This document shows positions 25,048-35,403 of a stretch of DNA of 64,000 bases, piece after piece (the first letter of the stretch is position 1; each line of letters begins with the position of its first letter). The stretch is taken from positions 62,001 through 126,000 of the forward strand of contig NZ_DAMCHJ010000007.1 in the NCBI RefSeq assembly GCF_032104385.1, in the 5' to 3' direction. The translations under genes were made by a program, and so were the position numbers. This DNA is from Tissierella sp032104385 (GTDB taxonomy: Bacteria; Bacillota; Clostridia; Tissierellales; Tissierellaceae). Below the pieces are notes generated by a model. The model had not been told where the DNA came from. It made no database searches and saw nothing but the letters and a program-made list of their open reading frames with translations.

Positions 25048-26175
25048 ATGGCAAAGAAAAATTCAGTGAAAAAGAAAAAGGCAGTTGATTTTAGTTTGCT
25101 AATGGGAACCCTAATGTTAGTATTTATTGGTATTATAATGGTATTTAGTTCATCTTGGCCAGAGGCTATGCAGGATTTTGGAAATGGGTATTATTTTTTA
25201 AAAAAGCAAATAATAGCGGCATCAATAGGTTTAGTTGGAATGATAATTTGTATGAATATTGATTATAGAATTTGGAAAAAATATTCATTTTTAATATATC
25301 TACTATCTTTGGGTTCTGGCGCATTACTTTTTACACCTTTAGGCAAATCTCTTAAGGGTGCAAGGAGATGGGTTAACTTAGGTTTTACAACTTTTATGCC
25401 ATCTGATGCCATAAAAATTGGTTCAATTATTTATTTTGCAAACTTTCTATCAAATAAAAAAGAGAATATTAGAACTATTAAACAGGGTACTGTACCAGCT
25501 TTAATTATTATAGGTATATCCTGTGGCTTTATATATATACAAAAGGATTTAGGCACTACAATTACTTTAGCAGGTGCTTTAATGAGTATGTTTTTCATAG
25601 CAGGTATGAATTTATCTCACTTAATTTTTATGGGAGTTGGTTTAATAGGATTGGGATTTTTAGCATTGTCAGGAGAAAAAAATGCGTATAGACGAAATAG
25701 GATAACAGCATTTAGAGACCCCTTTGCTCATAAACTTGATATTGGTTGGCAAGCAGTACAATCTTTGTATGCTTTAGGTTCAGGAGGATTATTTGGTTTA
25801 GGTCTAGGTAAGAGCAGACAAAAGTTTTCATATATTCCCGAATCTTACAATGATTTTATATTTTCAATTATAGGAGAAGAACTAGGATTTTTAGGTACTT
25901 TAACTGTCGTACTGATATTAATGTTAGTTATTTGGAGAGGAATACGTATTGCACTTAGTATAGATGATAGCTTTGGTTGTTTTTTGGCTTCAGGCATCAC
26001 TGCTTTAGTAACTGTTCAATCCTTAATTCATATAGCAGTAGTAACATCATCTATACCAACCACAGGGATTACACTTCCTTTTGTATCTTATGGAGGTACT
26101 TCTTTGATGATTTATATGTCTGCTATAGGGATACTCTTAAACATTTCAAGACACGCAAATTTAGATAGGAGTTGA
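25048..26175 (+). CDS. ftsW: SEDS-family peptidoglycan polymerase (FtsW/SpoVE)
   Basis: A 375-residue SEDS glycosyltransferase with about ten helices. Family segments: GIIMVFSSSWP, GKSLKGARRWVNLGF, YIQKDLGTT, GWQAVQSLYALGSGGLFGLGLGKS, SYNDFIFSIIGEELGFLG and TTGITLPFVSYGGTSL. It polymerises lipid II together with the class B penicillin-binding protein encoded upstream. Its place between murD and murG is where Bacillus has spoVE, so it may function in division, sporulation or both. No separate ftsW is seen in this window. Confidence 0.93.
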   Translation: MAKKNSVKKKKAVDFSLLMGTLMLVFIGIIMVFSSSWPEAMQDFGNGYYFLKKQIIAASIGLVGMIICMNIDYRIWKKYSFLIYLLSLGSGALLFTPLGKSLKGARRWVNLGFTTFMPSDAIKIGSIIYFANFLSNKKENIRTIKQGTVPALIIIGISCGFIYIQKDLGTTITLAGALMSMFFIAGMNLSHLIFMGVGLIGLGFLALSGEKNAYRRNRITAFRDPFAHKLDIGWQAVQSLYALGSGGLFGLGLGKSRQKFSYIPESYNDFIFSIIGEELGFLGTLTVVLILMLVIWRGIRIALSIDDSFGCFLASGITALVTVQSLIHIAVVTSSIPTTGITLPFVSYGGTSLMIYMSAIGILLNISRHANLDRS

Positions 26176-26180
26176 ACAAT

Positions 26181-27287
26181 ATGAAGTATTTAATAACAGG
26201 GGGAGGCACAGGAGGGCATATTTATCCAGCCTTAGCCATTGCAAATGAAATAAAAGATAAAGATAAAGATGCAAAAATTCTTTATGTAGGTACAAAAAAG
26301 GGATTAGAATCAGAGCTTGTTCCAAAGGAAGGATTTCAATTTAGAACCATAAGGGTTAAGGGAATGCCAAGAAAAATAAATAAAGAATCTTTTATAGCTC
26401 TTAAAGAATTATTTCATGGAATAAATGATGCTAAAAAAATTATAAATGAATTTAAACCAGATGTAGTAATAGGTACTGGTGGATATGTATGTGGTCCAGT
26501 AGTATATATGGCAAAAAAGAAGAAAGTTCCAGCAATGATACATGAGCAAAACGCCTTTCCTGGTATTACTAATAAGATATTATCAAGATATGTAGATAAA
26601 GTAGCCGTAACCTTTGATGAAGCAAAGAAATATTTCAAACATCCAGATAGAGTCATAAATGTTGGGAATCCAATTCGTAAGGAAATTCTTAATATTGATA
26701 AAGAAGAAGCTTATAAAGCATTAAATATAGATAAATCCATTCCTCTTATTTTATCTTTTGGAGGAAGTGGAGGACAAAAAATCCTAAATGATGGAATGTA
26801 TTATCTTATAAAGGAAGCCGCAGATAAAAAGGATATACAGATAATACACGTAACAGGCAAAAGATTTTATGACGGATTTATAGATAGTTTGAAGAGAGAT
26901 AATATTAAATTAGATAATAATATTAAGGTTTTTCCATATTTTTATCAGATTCCCGAAGCTATTAATATAGCTTCTCTTGTGGTTACTAGTTCAGGGGCAA
27001 TTACTTTAGCAGAAATATCAGCAGTAGGGGTGCCTAGTATTTTAATACCAAAGGCATATACTGCTGAAAATCACCAAGAATTTAATGCTAGAGCTTTTGA
27101 AGATAAGGGAGCTGCCATATTAGTGCTTGAAAAAGATATAAGAGGGAATATATTAAATGACATTATATATGATGTAATTAAAGATAAAAAAAGATTAGAA
27201 GAAATGGCAAAGAATAGCAAAAAACTTGGAAAAGCAGATGCCTCTGAGAGAATATTTGAGATTATTAATACAATTGTTAAACAATAA
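26181..27287 (+). CDS. murG: Lipid II synthase (UDP-GlcNAc:lipid I GlcNAc transferase)
   Basis: A 368-residue GT-B glycosyltransferase at the inner membrane face. GGGTGGHIYPALAIA is the N-terminal signature, VIGTGGYVCGP and HEQNAFPGITN follow, and LSFGGSGGQ and the C-terminal TSSGAITLAEISAVGVPSIL complete the donor site. ATG 26181 gives MKYLITGGGTGGH, the usual family start; a TTG at 26172 lies within the ribosome site region. Five bases separate it from ftsW. Confidence 0.96.
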   Translation: MKYLITGGGTGGHIYPALAIANEIKDKDKDAKILYVGTKKGLESELVPKEGFQFRTIRVKGMPRKINKESFIALKELFHGINDAKKIINEFKPDVVIGTGGYVCGPVVYMAKKKKVPAMIHEQNAFPGITNKILSRYVDKVAVTFDEAKKYFKHPDRVINVGNPIRKEILNIDKEEAYKALNIDKSIPLILSFGGSGGQKILNDGMYYLIKEAADKKDIQIIHVTGKRFYDGFIDSLKRDNIKLDNNIKVFPYFYQIPEAINIASLVVTSSGAITLAEISAVGVPSILIPKAYTAENHQEFNARAFEDKGAAILVLEKDIRGNILNDIIYDVIKDKKRLEEMAKNSKKLGKADASERIFEIINTIVKQ

Positions 27288-27360
27288 TATGTAACTTCAT
27301 CTACGCCAATGCATAATATGGTCATATATACTTATTATGAGCATATGTGGAGGTGGTTAG

Positions 27361-28610
<1,250 letters not shown>

Positions 28611-28614
<4 letters not shown>

Positions 28615-28634
28615 CAGCAAAGGCTGCTATTTAT
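28611..28634 (+). terminator. Weak hairpin after murA
   Basis: ATAGCAGC (28611-28618) pairs with GCTGCTAT (28623-28630) and is followed by TTTAT. The stop codon TAG is in the left arm. Probably partial termination or RNA stability. Confidence 0.45.
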
Positions 28635-28663
28635 CTAAAAGGACAAGCTTAGGGGTGGAAATA

Positions 28664-29425
28664 ATGAAAAAGCTTTCACGTGTGGAAAGAAAAATTAGAA
28701 GAAGAAGATTATTTTTTCGGTTTTTATTATTAATTTCTTTTATCTTGTTATTGTTTATATTTGCCCTTAATTCCAATTTTTTTCTTATAAGTAATATAGA
28801 AGTATTAGGAAACAATAAAATTTCAAAAGATGTTGCAATTAGTGCATCTTCCATAAATTTAGGAGAGAATATATTTAAAATAAGTACGAGAACTGGAGAG
28901 AAAAATCTAACAAAATTACCATATGTTAAGGAAGCAAAAGTAAAAAGGAAGTTTCCTAAAGGAATTATTATTGATATTATAGAACGTAAAGCAATACTAC
29001 AAATAAAAGAGATTTCGTCAATTAGGTTAATAGATATAGATGGATATATATTAGATATAGTAGATACAGAAGATGAAAAACTACCACTATTAGTAGGTTT
29101 AAATGTAGAAGATAAAAAACCAGGAGATAATATATTATCAATATTGGAATCTAAAGGATGTACTGAGTTTATATCTGAGGGACAAGCTAGAGGAATATTA
29201 TCAAAAATGAAAAAAATTGATATGGTAGATAATAACAATGTTAATATAATATTAATTGATGGTATTTCTGTTGCCTTTGGTACCCTTTATAATGTAAAAT
29301 ATAAAGTAGGTTTATTAAATGAAATTTTAAAGGATATTGAAGAAAAACAATTGCCATGTAAAATGATTTTAATGGATAGGGGAGATAACCCTATTATTGT
29401 ACTTAATGAAGAAGGGGAGGGATAA
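28664..29425 (+). CDS. ftsQ: Cell division protein FtsQ/DivIB
   Basis: A 253-residue bitopic septal protein: basic cytoplasmic tail (about 25 residues), one helix (FFRFLLLISFILLLFIFAL), then an extracytoplasmic POTRA domain (FLISNIEVLGNNKISKDVA...LPYVKEAKVKRKFPKGIIIDIIERKA). It links FtsL and DivIC to the division machine. ATG 28664 is preceded by GGGGTGG, with the in-frame GTG 28655 inside that site. One base separates it from the first DUF881 gene. Confidence 0.9.
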   Translation: MKKLSRVERKIRRRRLFFRFLLLISFILLLFIFALNSNFFLISNIEVLGNNKISKDVAISASSINLGENIFKISTRTGEKNLTKLPYVKEAKVKRKFPKGIIIDIIERKAILQIKEISSIRLIDIDGYILDIVDTEDEKLPLLVGLNVEDKKPGDNILSILESKGCTEFISEGQARGILSKMKKIDMVDNNNVNIILIDGISVAFGTLYNVKYKVGLLNEILKDIEEKQLPCKMILMDRGDNPIIVLNEEGEG

Positions 29426-29426
29426 A

Positions 29427-30158
29427 GTGAAAAATGCTAAGGAATATATTGCATTAACTGTAGTATCAATTTTTTTAGGAATTATTTTATCCATCCAGTT
29501 TAAAACCATAAATAAAACTGTTGGTGAAGGAATTTTACCTACTCAAAGAGCACAACAATTAGCCTTAGAGCTTAAAAAAGCTCAAAATGAAAGAGAATCC
29601 CAAACCAAAAGAATTGAAGAACTGGAAGCTAAAATAAAACAATATGAAATGGGTGAAGTAGATAAAAATGTATATGCAGAAAATCTATATAAGGATACAA
29701 TGAAATATAGAATGCTTGCAGGATATTTAGAATTAGAAGGACCAGGAATTGTAATGGAAATAAATGATCCGCCTGTAGATTTGGAGTTTGGTGAGGCCTA
29801 TAGTATAGTAGATGAATTGGATTTAGTGCTTCAAGTAATATCTGTTTTAAATGCAGCTGATGCTGAGGCTATATCTATTAATGACCAAAGATATACAGCT
29901 TTTACAGAAATAGAGAAGGCTGGAAATCATATTGAAATTAATGGAGTATCAACATCTGCACCAATTGTCATTAAAGCTATTGGCAAATCAGAAACATTGG
30001 AATCTGCTTTAAATCTTAAAGGTGGGATAGTAACAGTACTTAGAAATTATGATTATCTTGTTCGAGTAAATCAGGAATCTAATATTATTATACCTAAATG
30101 TAGAAGAATCAAAGAATTTATTTACTCGACTCCAGTTGAAGAAAATACAAAGCAATAG
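29427..30158 (+). CDS. DUF881 membrane protein (YlxW-like), first copy
   Basis: A 243-residue bitopic protein: short basic start, one membrane helix (ALTVVSIFLGIILSIQFKT), a coiled coil of about 60 residues, then the DUF881 domain (GPGIVMEINDPP, AEAISINDQRY). In Bacillus the ylxW/ylxX genes lie at this position between divIB and sbp; their biochemical role is unknown. GTG 29427 with GGGAGGG upstream is used. Probably an extracytoplasmic division or wall accessory factor, by context only. Confidence 0.85.
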   Translation: MKNAKEYIALTVVSIFLGIILSIQFKTINKTVGEGILPTQRAQQLALELKKAQNERESQTKRIEELEAKIKQYEMGEVDKNVYAENLYKDTMKYRMLAGYLELEGPGIVMEINDPPVDLEFGEAYSIVDELDLVLQVISVLNAADAEAISINDQRYTAFTEIEKAGNHIEINGVSTSAPIVIKAIGKSETLESALNLKGGIVTVLRNYDYLVRVNQESNIIIPKCRRIKEFIYSTPVEENTKQ

Positions 30159-30169
30159 GGGTGATTATT

Positions 30170-30895
30170 ATGAAAAGAGATAATCCCAAGATCATCCTAA
30201 CTTTATTTAGTATTATAGTAGGTATTTTTATAGCTACTCAAATAAAAATGAAATTAGAAACATATGCTCCAGCAACTATTAAATCATTACAGGCTACAAA
30301 AGCTGAAATAATTGCTATTAATAATGAAATCTCCGAATTGAATAAAATGATAAAAGTAAAAGAGGAAGAATTAGAATTGCTTGAAAATATTGCAAAGGGT
30401 GACGATAATATTATTGATTTCCTTTTACAAGAGCTTAAATACAATAAAGTACATTCTGGACAAACTGCATTAAAAGGGCCAGGAATAGTCATTACTATGT
30501 ATGATAATCCAGAGGAAAGAAGTGCAGAATTTGATCTTAATGATGATATTATTCATGATGTATATATATTAAACATTATAAATGACTTAAGAGTAGCAGG
30601 CGCAGAAGCTATAAGTATAAATGGAGAAAGGGTACTTGCTACTTCAGAAATAAAATGTGGTGGTCCTATTATTAGGATAAATGGAAGAAGCTCAGTAACT
30701 CCCTTTGTTATTAAAGCTATAGGAGATCCTAAGCTATTATATGCTTCTGTTATTGCACCTGGGACTTATGGGGATATCTTGAAGAATGTTTATGAAATGG
30801 GTTTTGAAACAAGAGTAGAAGATCAGGTAATAATCCCAGCTTTTACTGGAATATTTAATTTCAAATATGCTAAATTAATAGGAGAGGGTGATTAA
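30170..30895 (+). CDS. DUF881 membrane protein (YlxX-like), second copy
   Basis: A 241-residue paralogue of the preceding gene with the same plan: one N-terminal helix (IILTLFSIIVGIFIATQIK), a coiled coil, and the domain GPGIVITMYDNPEE with AEAISINGERVLATSEIKCGG. The two share length and motif order, so the pair arose by duplication and may form a heteromer. ATG 30170 has GGGGTG upstream. Its stop lies one base before the sbp start. Confidence 0.85.
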   Translation: MKRDNPKIILTLFSIIVGIFIATQIKMKLETYAPATIKSLQATKAEIIAINNEISELNKMIKVKEEELELLENIAKGDDNIIDFLLQELKYNKVHSGQTALKGPGIVITMYDNPEERSAEFDLNDDIIHDVYILNIINDLRVAGAEAISINGERVLATSEIKCGGPIIRINGRSSVTPFVIKAIGDPKLLYASVIAPGTYGDILKNVYEMGFETRVEDQVIIPAFTGIFNFKYAKLIGEGD

Positions 30896-30896
30896 A

Positions 30897-31241
30897 TTGT
30901 TTTTTGCATTAATTGGAATTTTAATAGGAGCTGTAATAGGCTTCATCTTACCATATACTTATAATACATCCTACTCACTTTATATATCTGTAGCAATACT
31001 GGCTTGCTTAGATTCAGTATTTGGTGGTATAAGATCTAATCTTGAAAAAAACTTTAATATAAATATATTTATTTCAGGTTTTTTTGGAAATGCAATATTA
31101 GCAGCATTTCTTGCATATTTAGGCGATAGATTAGGAGTTCCTTTATATTATGCTGCCATATTTACCTTTGGTGGGCGACTCTTTGAAAACTTTGCAAAGA
31201 TTAGGAGGATTCTGTTATTCAAAAAAAAGGAATCTAATTAA
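30897..31241 (+). CDS. sbp: Small basic membrane protein (DUF1290)
   Basis: A 114-residue protein with three or four hydrophobic helices and a basic C terminus (FAKIRRILLFKKKE). FALIGILIGAVIGFILP, DSVFGGIRSNLEKNFN and FFGNAILAAFLAYLGDRLGVPLYYAA match the Sbp family found just before ftsA-ftsZ in Firmicutes. Function unknown. TTG 30897 is best spaced from GGAGAGGG. In this genome the next gene is ftsZ; the expected ftsA is absent. Confidence 0.87.
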   Translation: MFFALIGILIGAVIGFILPYTYNTSYSLYISVAILACLDSVFGGIRSNLEKNFNINIFISGFFGNAILAAFLAYLGDRLGVPLYYAAIFTFGGRLFENFAKIRRILLFKKKESN

Positions 31242-31299
31242 TTTATAAAAAACAATATGAAATATAAGATTATCTACAATAATACAAGGGGGAAAAAAA

Positions 31300-32397
31300 A
31301 TGTTTGATTTTGATGTTGATGTAGATCAATTTGCTAAGATAAAGGTTATTGGTGTTGGTGGTGGCGGAAATAATGCAGTAAATAGAATGGTTGAACATGG
31401 AGTTAGAGGTATTGATTTTATTGCATTAAATACAGATAGACAAGCACTATATTCTTCAAAAGCAGAAGTAAAACTACAAATAGGAGAAAAATTGACCAGA
31501 GGATTAGGTGCTGGTGCTAATCCAGATATTGGTGCAAAGGCTGCAGAAGAAAATAGAAACGAAATTATGGAAATTGTTAAAGGCGCTGATATGATATTTA
31601 TTACTGCTGGGATGGGGGGTGGGACTGGTACAGGAGCAGCACCAGTTGTTGCAGAAATAGCTAAGGAATTAGGAATCCTTACAGTAGGAGTAGTCACAAA
31701 ACCATTTACATTTGAAGGGCCTAAAAGATTAAAACATGCTGAGCAAGGAATAGAAGAATTGAAATCTAAAGTAGATACCTTAGTTACTATACCAAATGAT
31801 AGATTACTTCAAGTTTCAGATAAAAAGACTACTATGGTTGAAGCATTTATGATGGCAGATGAGGTACTTAAACAAGGAATTCAAGGAATATCAGATTTAA
31901 TAGCAGTTCCTAATCTTATAAACTTAGACTTTGCAGATGTTAAAACTATAATGCATGATAAGGGAATAGCACATATGGGCATTGGACAAGCTGCAGGAGA
32001 TAACAGAGCCACAGAGGCTGCAAAACAGGCAATAAAATCTCCATTATTGGAAACTTCCATAGAAGGTGCTAAATCAGTATTGTTAAATATTACAGGCGGA
32101 GAAGACTTAGGTATTTTTGAAGTTAATGAAGCAGCAGACTTAATTAGGGCATCTGTAGATAAAGATGCAAATATTATATTTGGTGCAGGTATTGATGAAG
32201 AGTTAAAAGATGAAATTAAAATAACTGTTATTGCAACAGGATTCGATATATTATCCGTAGACAAAAACAATACAACATTAGGAGTAAATGATATTAGCCC
32301 TAGTGATAGTGTAAAAGATGAGGCAGCATCTACCTTAGACGATGAAGAATTAGATATTCCAATTTTTCTTAGAAGAAGAGATAAGAAAGGACTATAA
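31300..32397 (+). CDS. ftsZ: Cell division GTPase FtsZ
   Basis: A 365-residue tubulin homologue forming the Z ring. The tubulin signature is G106-GGTGTGA; IKVIGVGGGGNNAVNRM is the N-terminal nucleotide loop, and NLDFADVKTIM is the T7 loop with the catalytic Asp. The C-terminal conserved tail is recognisable as LDIPIFLRRRDKK. GGGGG lies eight bases ahead of the ATG, and a terminator follows. Confidence 0.98.
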   Translation: MFDFDVDVDQFAKIKVIGVGGGGNNAVNRMVEHGVRGIDFIALNTDRQALYSSKAEVKLQIGEKLTRGLGAGANPDIGAKAAEENRNEIMEIVKGADMIFITAGMGGGTGTGAAPVVAEIAKELGILTVGVVTKPFTFEGPKRLKHAEQGIEELKSKVDTLVTIPNDRLLQVSDKKTTMVEAFMMADEVLKQGIQGISDLIAVPNLINLDFADVKTIMHDKGIAHMGIGQAAGDNRATEAAKQAIKSPLLETSIEGAKSVLLNITGGEDLGIFEVNEAADLIRASVDKDANIIFGAGIDEELKDEIKITVIATGFDILSVDKNNTTLGVNDISPSDSVKDEAASTLDDEELDIPIFLRRRDKKGL

Positions 32398-32410
32398 TGA
32401 ATTAAGTAGA

Positions 32411-32446
32411 AAAACGTATCTTATTGTTGAGATACGTTTTTTATTT
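32411..32446 (+). terminator. Rho-independent terminator of ftsZ
   Basis: AAAACGTATCT (32411-32421) pairs with AGATACGTTTT (32430-32440), followed by TTATTTT. It closes the dcw transcript. Confidence 0.88.
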
Positions 32447-32528
32447 TGCCCATAAAATGACAAAAAATTTATAATTTATGTCCTATAATCTTTATTAGAG
32501 AATAAAATAAATCAAAGGAGGTATTCCT

Positions 32529-33449
32529 TTGTATATAATAGCAGAATATTTATTTATTGAAAATTTTATTATAAACTATGCCATATTACAAAGTACAAAA
32601 GTTGTCACTAGAACAAAAGTAAAGAAAAGCAGAATTTTTATTACTGCAACAATATCAGCTTTGTATCCCTTTGTTTTGTTTTTTCCATTCTTGGATTTTC
32701 TTACAAAATTTTATATGAAAATAATTATATCAATTATTATAATAAAATTGGCATATAATTCTAAATCCTTTGTTTTATATATAAAACAATTGTCTGCTTT
32801 TTATATTATATCCTTTATATTTGCAGGAGCAAGCTTGGGCATTTATTATTTCAATAATACTTATTATAATATATTGTTTAAACATAAGACAGTAGGAGGA
32901 TTTCCTGTAAAATATATAATAATGGGAATAATATTAAGCGGAATTATGATAAAAAACATACTTTGTTATTATCAAGAAAAATTATCACAAGAAAAAGAAT
33001 TATTGGAGGTAACTGTTTACTTAAATAATGAAAGCTCATCTTTTGTAGCATTAACGGATACAGGAAATTCACTAATAGAGCCATTATCTAAATTACCAGT
33101 TTTTGTTGTAGAGTATAAGGTAATAGATAAGCTATTGCCTCAGCCAATAAGACAAATTTTTGATTATAAAAAAGAAAATGATTTTACAGCTATAGAAAAT
33201 GCCATGAAAGAACTAGAAGAAGAAATAATTATTAGATTTATACCATTTAAGTCCATTGGTTCAAAACATGGTATGTTAATAGGATTTAAACCAGATTATA
33301 TAAAAATTATAGAGAATGGACTTGAAGAAATTCATGATGAGCTGTTAATAGGTATAGTTAATGATAAACTTTCAATAGATAATAATTATAGGGGTTTATT
33401 GAATTTAAGTATATTAAATAGGGGGAATTTAAATGTTAACAAAAATTAA
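32529..33449 (+). CDS. spoIIGA: Sigma-E processing peptidase SpoIIGA
   Basis: A 306-residue protein with five N-terminal membrane helices and a C-terminal aspartic protease domain. The catalytic aspartate is D177 in ALTDTGNSLIEP; FKSIGSKHGMLIGFKPD is the second conserved segment. In the mother cell, after a signal from the forespore, it cleaves pro-sigma-E. TTG start with AAAGGAGG. It overlaps sigE by 17 bases, as in other spore formers, ensuring co-expression with its substrate. Confidence 0.94.
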   Translation: MYIIAEYLFIENFIINYAILQSTKVVTRTKVKKSRIFITATISALYPFVLFFPFLDFLTKFYMKIIISIIIIKLAYNSKSFVLYIKQLSAFYIISFIFAGASLGIYYFNNTYYNILFKHKTVGGFPVKYIIMGIILSGIMIKNILCYYQEKLSQEKELLEVTVYLNNESSSFVALTDTGNSLIEPLSKLPVFVVEYKVIDKLLPQPIRQIFDYKKENDFTAIENAMKELEEEIIIRFIPFKSIGSKHGMLIGFKPDYIKIIENGLEEIHDELLIGIVNDKLSIDNNYRGLLNLSILNRGNLNVNKN

Positions 33450-34149
33450 AATGAAATTACATATACTCTTAAATAAGATATTAAATAAATTAAAGTTAAA
33501 TAGGGGGATTTATTATATTGGTAGTGGAGAAGTATTGCCTCCTCCTCTAAAACCTGAAGAAGAGGAATATTACTTATCCTTACTTAAGGAAGATGAAAGC
33601 ATAAAAGGTATTCTTATTGAGAGAAATTTAAGATTGGTAGTATATATAGCAAGAAAATTTGAAAACACTAAAATATCCATAGAAGATCTTATTTCAATAG
33701 GTACAATAGGGCTAATTAAAGCTGTAAATACTTTTGATCCAGATAAAAATATAAAATTAGCTACCTATGCATCTAAATGTATAGAAAATGAAATTTTAAT
33801 GTATTTAAGACGAACTAGTAAAATGAAATCAGAAATATCTTTAGATGAACCATTGAATATTGATTGGGATGGGAACGAGCTTTTGTTATCTGATATTCTT
33901 GGTACAGATGGGGATGTAATATTTAAAGATATAGAGATGGAAGTAGATAAAACACTGCTTAAGCAAGCCATAAGTAAACTTTCTAGTAGAGAAAAGGCTA
34001 TAATAGAAATGAGATTTGGTCTCTATAATGGAAAAGAAAAAACTCAAAAAGAAGTAGCAGATTTGCTAGGGATTTCTCAATCCTATATATCAAGATTAGA
34101 AAAAAGAATAATCAAAAGGCTTAGGAAGGAAATGGTAAAATTGATGTAA
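33433..34149 (+). CDS. sigE: Sporulation sigma factor E (pro-sigma-E)
   Basis: A 238-residue sigma-70 family factor for early mother-cell genes. The first 25 or so residues (MLTKIKMKLHILLNKILNK onward) are an amphipathic pro-sequence removed by SpoIIGA. Region 2 contains RNLRLVVYIARKFENT and DLISIGTIGLIKAVNTFDP; region 4 is TQKEVADLLGISQSYISRLE. The order spoIIGA-sigE-sigG is diagnostic. GGGGGAA precedes the ATG. Confidence 0.97.
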   Translation: MLTKIKMKLHILLNKILNKLKLNRGIYYIGSGEVLPPPLKPEEEEYYLSLLKEDESIKGILIERNLRLVVYIARKFENTKISIEDLISIGTIGLIKAVNTFDPDKNIKLATYASKCIENEILMYLRRTSKMKSEISLDEPLNIDWDGNELLLSDILGTDGDVIFKDIEMEVDKTLLKQAISKLSSREKAIIEMRFGLYNGKEKTQKEVADLLGISQSYISRLEKRIIKRLRKEMVKLM

Positions 34150-34155
34150 ATTGGT

Positions 34156-34200
34156 TTGCCTCTAATATTATTTTCTGAATAAAAATAATATTAGAGGCAA
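34156..34200 (+). terminator. Perfect 19-bp hairpin between sigE and sigG
   Basis: Arms 34156-34174 and 34182-34200 are fully complementary around a seven-base loop (TTGCCTCTAA.../...TTAGAGGCAA). The T-run is inside the left arm rather than after the stem, so it may terminate sigE transcription and also shield the sigG leader. Confidence 0.7.
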
Positions 34201-34246
34201 TAATTTTATACGAAAGGGGCAATACAGCATGAAAGGATGAAAGTAA

Positions 34247-35020
34247 ATGCATATGTCTAAAGTTGAGATATGTGGAGTAAATACTTCAAAGCTTCCAGTA
34301 CTAACTAATGATGAAATGCAAAAGTTATTCATTAAAATAAAAGCAGGAGATTTAAAAGCAAGAGAAGAATTTATACAGGGTAATTTAAGATTGGTACTTA
34401 GTATTATTCAGAGATTTAATAGACGAGGAGAACATGTTGATGATTTATTTCAGGTAGGTTGCATTGGTTTGATAAAGGCTATTGACAATTTTGATTTAAG
34501 TCAAAATGTAAGATTTTCTACCTATGCTGTACCTATGATTATAGGAGAGATAAGGAGATATTTAAGAGATAATAATTCGATTAGGGTATCTAGATCTCTC
34601 AGGGATATTGCCTATAAGGCTTTAAATGCTAGGGAACAATTAATTAATAGAAATTCTAAGGAACCCACTATATATGAAATAGCAGAGGAGCTAAATCTTC
34701 CTAAGGAAGATGTGGTATTTGCGTTAGAGGCAATTCAAGAACCAGTTTCTTTATTTGAACCTATATTTCATGATGGAGGGGACGCTATATTCGTTATGGA
34801 TCAAGTTAAGGATGAAAAAGCTGAAGATGAAATATGGTTGAAAGAAATAGCACTTAGAGAAGCTATGGATAAATTAAATAATAGAGAAAGACAAATTTTA
34901 AATTTAAGATTTTATGAAGGAAAAACTCAAATGGAGGTTGCAGAAGAAATAGGGATTTCCCAAGCACAGGTATCAAGGCTAGAAAAAAATGCATTAAGAC
35001 AAATGAGAAAATATGTTTAA
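34247..35020 (+). CDS. sigG: Sporulation sigma factor G
   Basis: A 257-residue late forespore sigma factor. The N terminus KVEICGVNTSKLPVL is almost invariant in SigG; region 2 has NLRLVLSIIQRFNRRGEHVDD and region 4 has TQMEVAEEIGISQAQVSRLE. No pro-sequence is present, as expected. ATG 34247 is nine bases after AAAGGA; ATG 34253 is the alternative. The gene is bracketed by two long perfect hairpins. The forespore promoter expected upstream cannot be assigned with confidence. Confidence 0.97.
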   Translation: MHMSKVEICGVNTSKLPVLTNDEMQKLFIKIKAGDLKAREEFIQGNLRLVLSIIQRFNRRGEHVDDLFQVGCIGLIKAIDNFDLSQNVRFSTYAVPMIIGEIRRYLRDNNSIRVSRSLRDIAYKALNAREQLINRNSKEPTIYEIAEELNLPKEDVVFALEAIQEPVSLFEPIFHDGGDAIFVMDQVKDEKAEDEIWLKEIALREAMDKLNNRERQILNLRFYEGKTQMEVAEEIGISQAQVSRLEKNALRQMRKYV

Positions 35021-35036
35021 TTACTAAATTCTAGTC

Positions 35037-35084
35037 ATATTTCACCCTTATTATGATATATCATAATAAGGGTGAAATATTTTT
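35037..35084 (+). terminator. Perfect 20-bp hairpin terminator after sigG
   Basis: Arms 35037-35056 and 35061-35080 are fully complementary around a TATA loop, followed by TTTT. One of the longest perfect stems in the window. Confidence 0.85.
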
Positions 35085-35098
35085 AAAGGGGTGGGATT

Positions 35099-35347
35099 AT
35101 GTTAAAATTATCAGAAATAAGAGAAAAGGAAATAATAAATATAAACAATGGGGAAAGAATGGGATATATTGATGATTTTGAATTAAATCTAGAAAAAGGT
35201 TGTATAGATTCAATAATAATAAATGGAATTAGCAAGGTCTTAGGTATATTTGGAAAAAGTTCTGAAATAGCTATTAATTGGAATGATATAATAAAAATAG
35301 GTACTGATACTATTTTAGTGGATTATAAGAGTGATATATCTAATTAG
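35099..35347 (+). CDS. ylmC: YlmC/YmxH-family sporulation protein (PRC-barrel)
   Basis: An 82-residue PRC-barrel protein: LSEIREKEIININNGERMGYIDDFE, GCIDSIIING and INWNDIIKIGTDTILVD are typical of YlmC/YmxH proteins of spore formers. Bacillus has ylmC at the same place after sigG. Precise role unknown. AAAGGGGTGGG precedes the ATG. Confidence 0.88.
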   Translation: MLKLSEIREKEIININNGERMGYIDDFELNLEKGCIDSIIINGISKVLGIFGKSSEIAINWNDIIKIGTDTILVDYKSDISN

Positions 35348-35403
35348 ACTTTTTTTATTCATTATAATATAATAAAATTGAGAACATTGAAAGAGGTGAA
35401 AAT

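Noticed and set aside
31326..32270. Long minus-strand open frames inside ftsZ
   Set aside because: They mirror the codon bias of ftsZ, have no ribosome sites and no recognisable protein motifs; shadows of the real gene.
34201..34246. Sigma-F/G-type promoter for sigG
   Set aside because: Only partial matches to the -35 and -10 patterns with poor spacing could be found; not strong enough to report as a feature.
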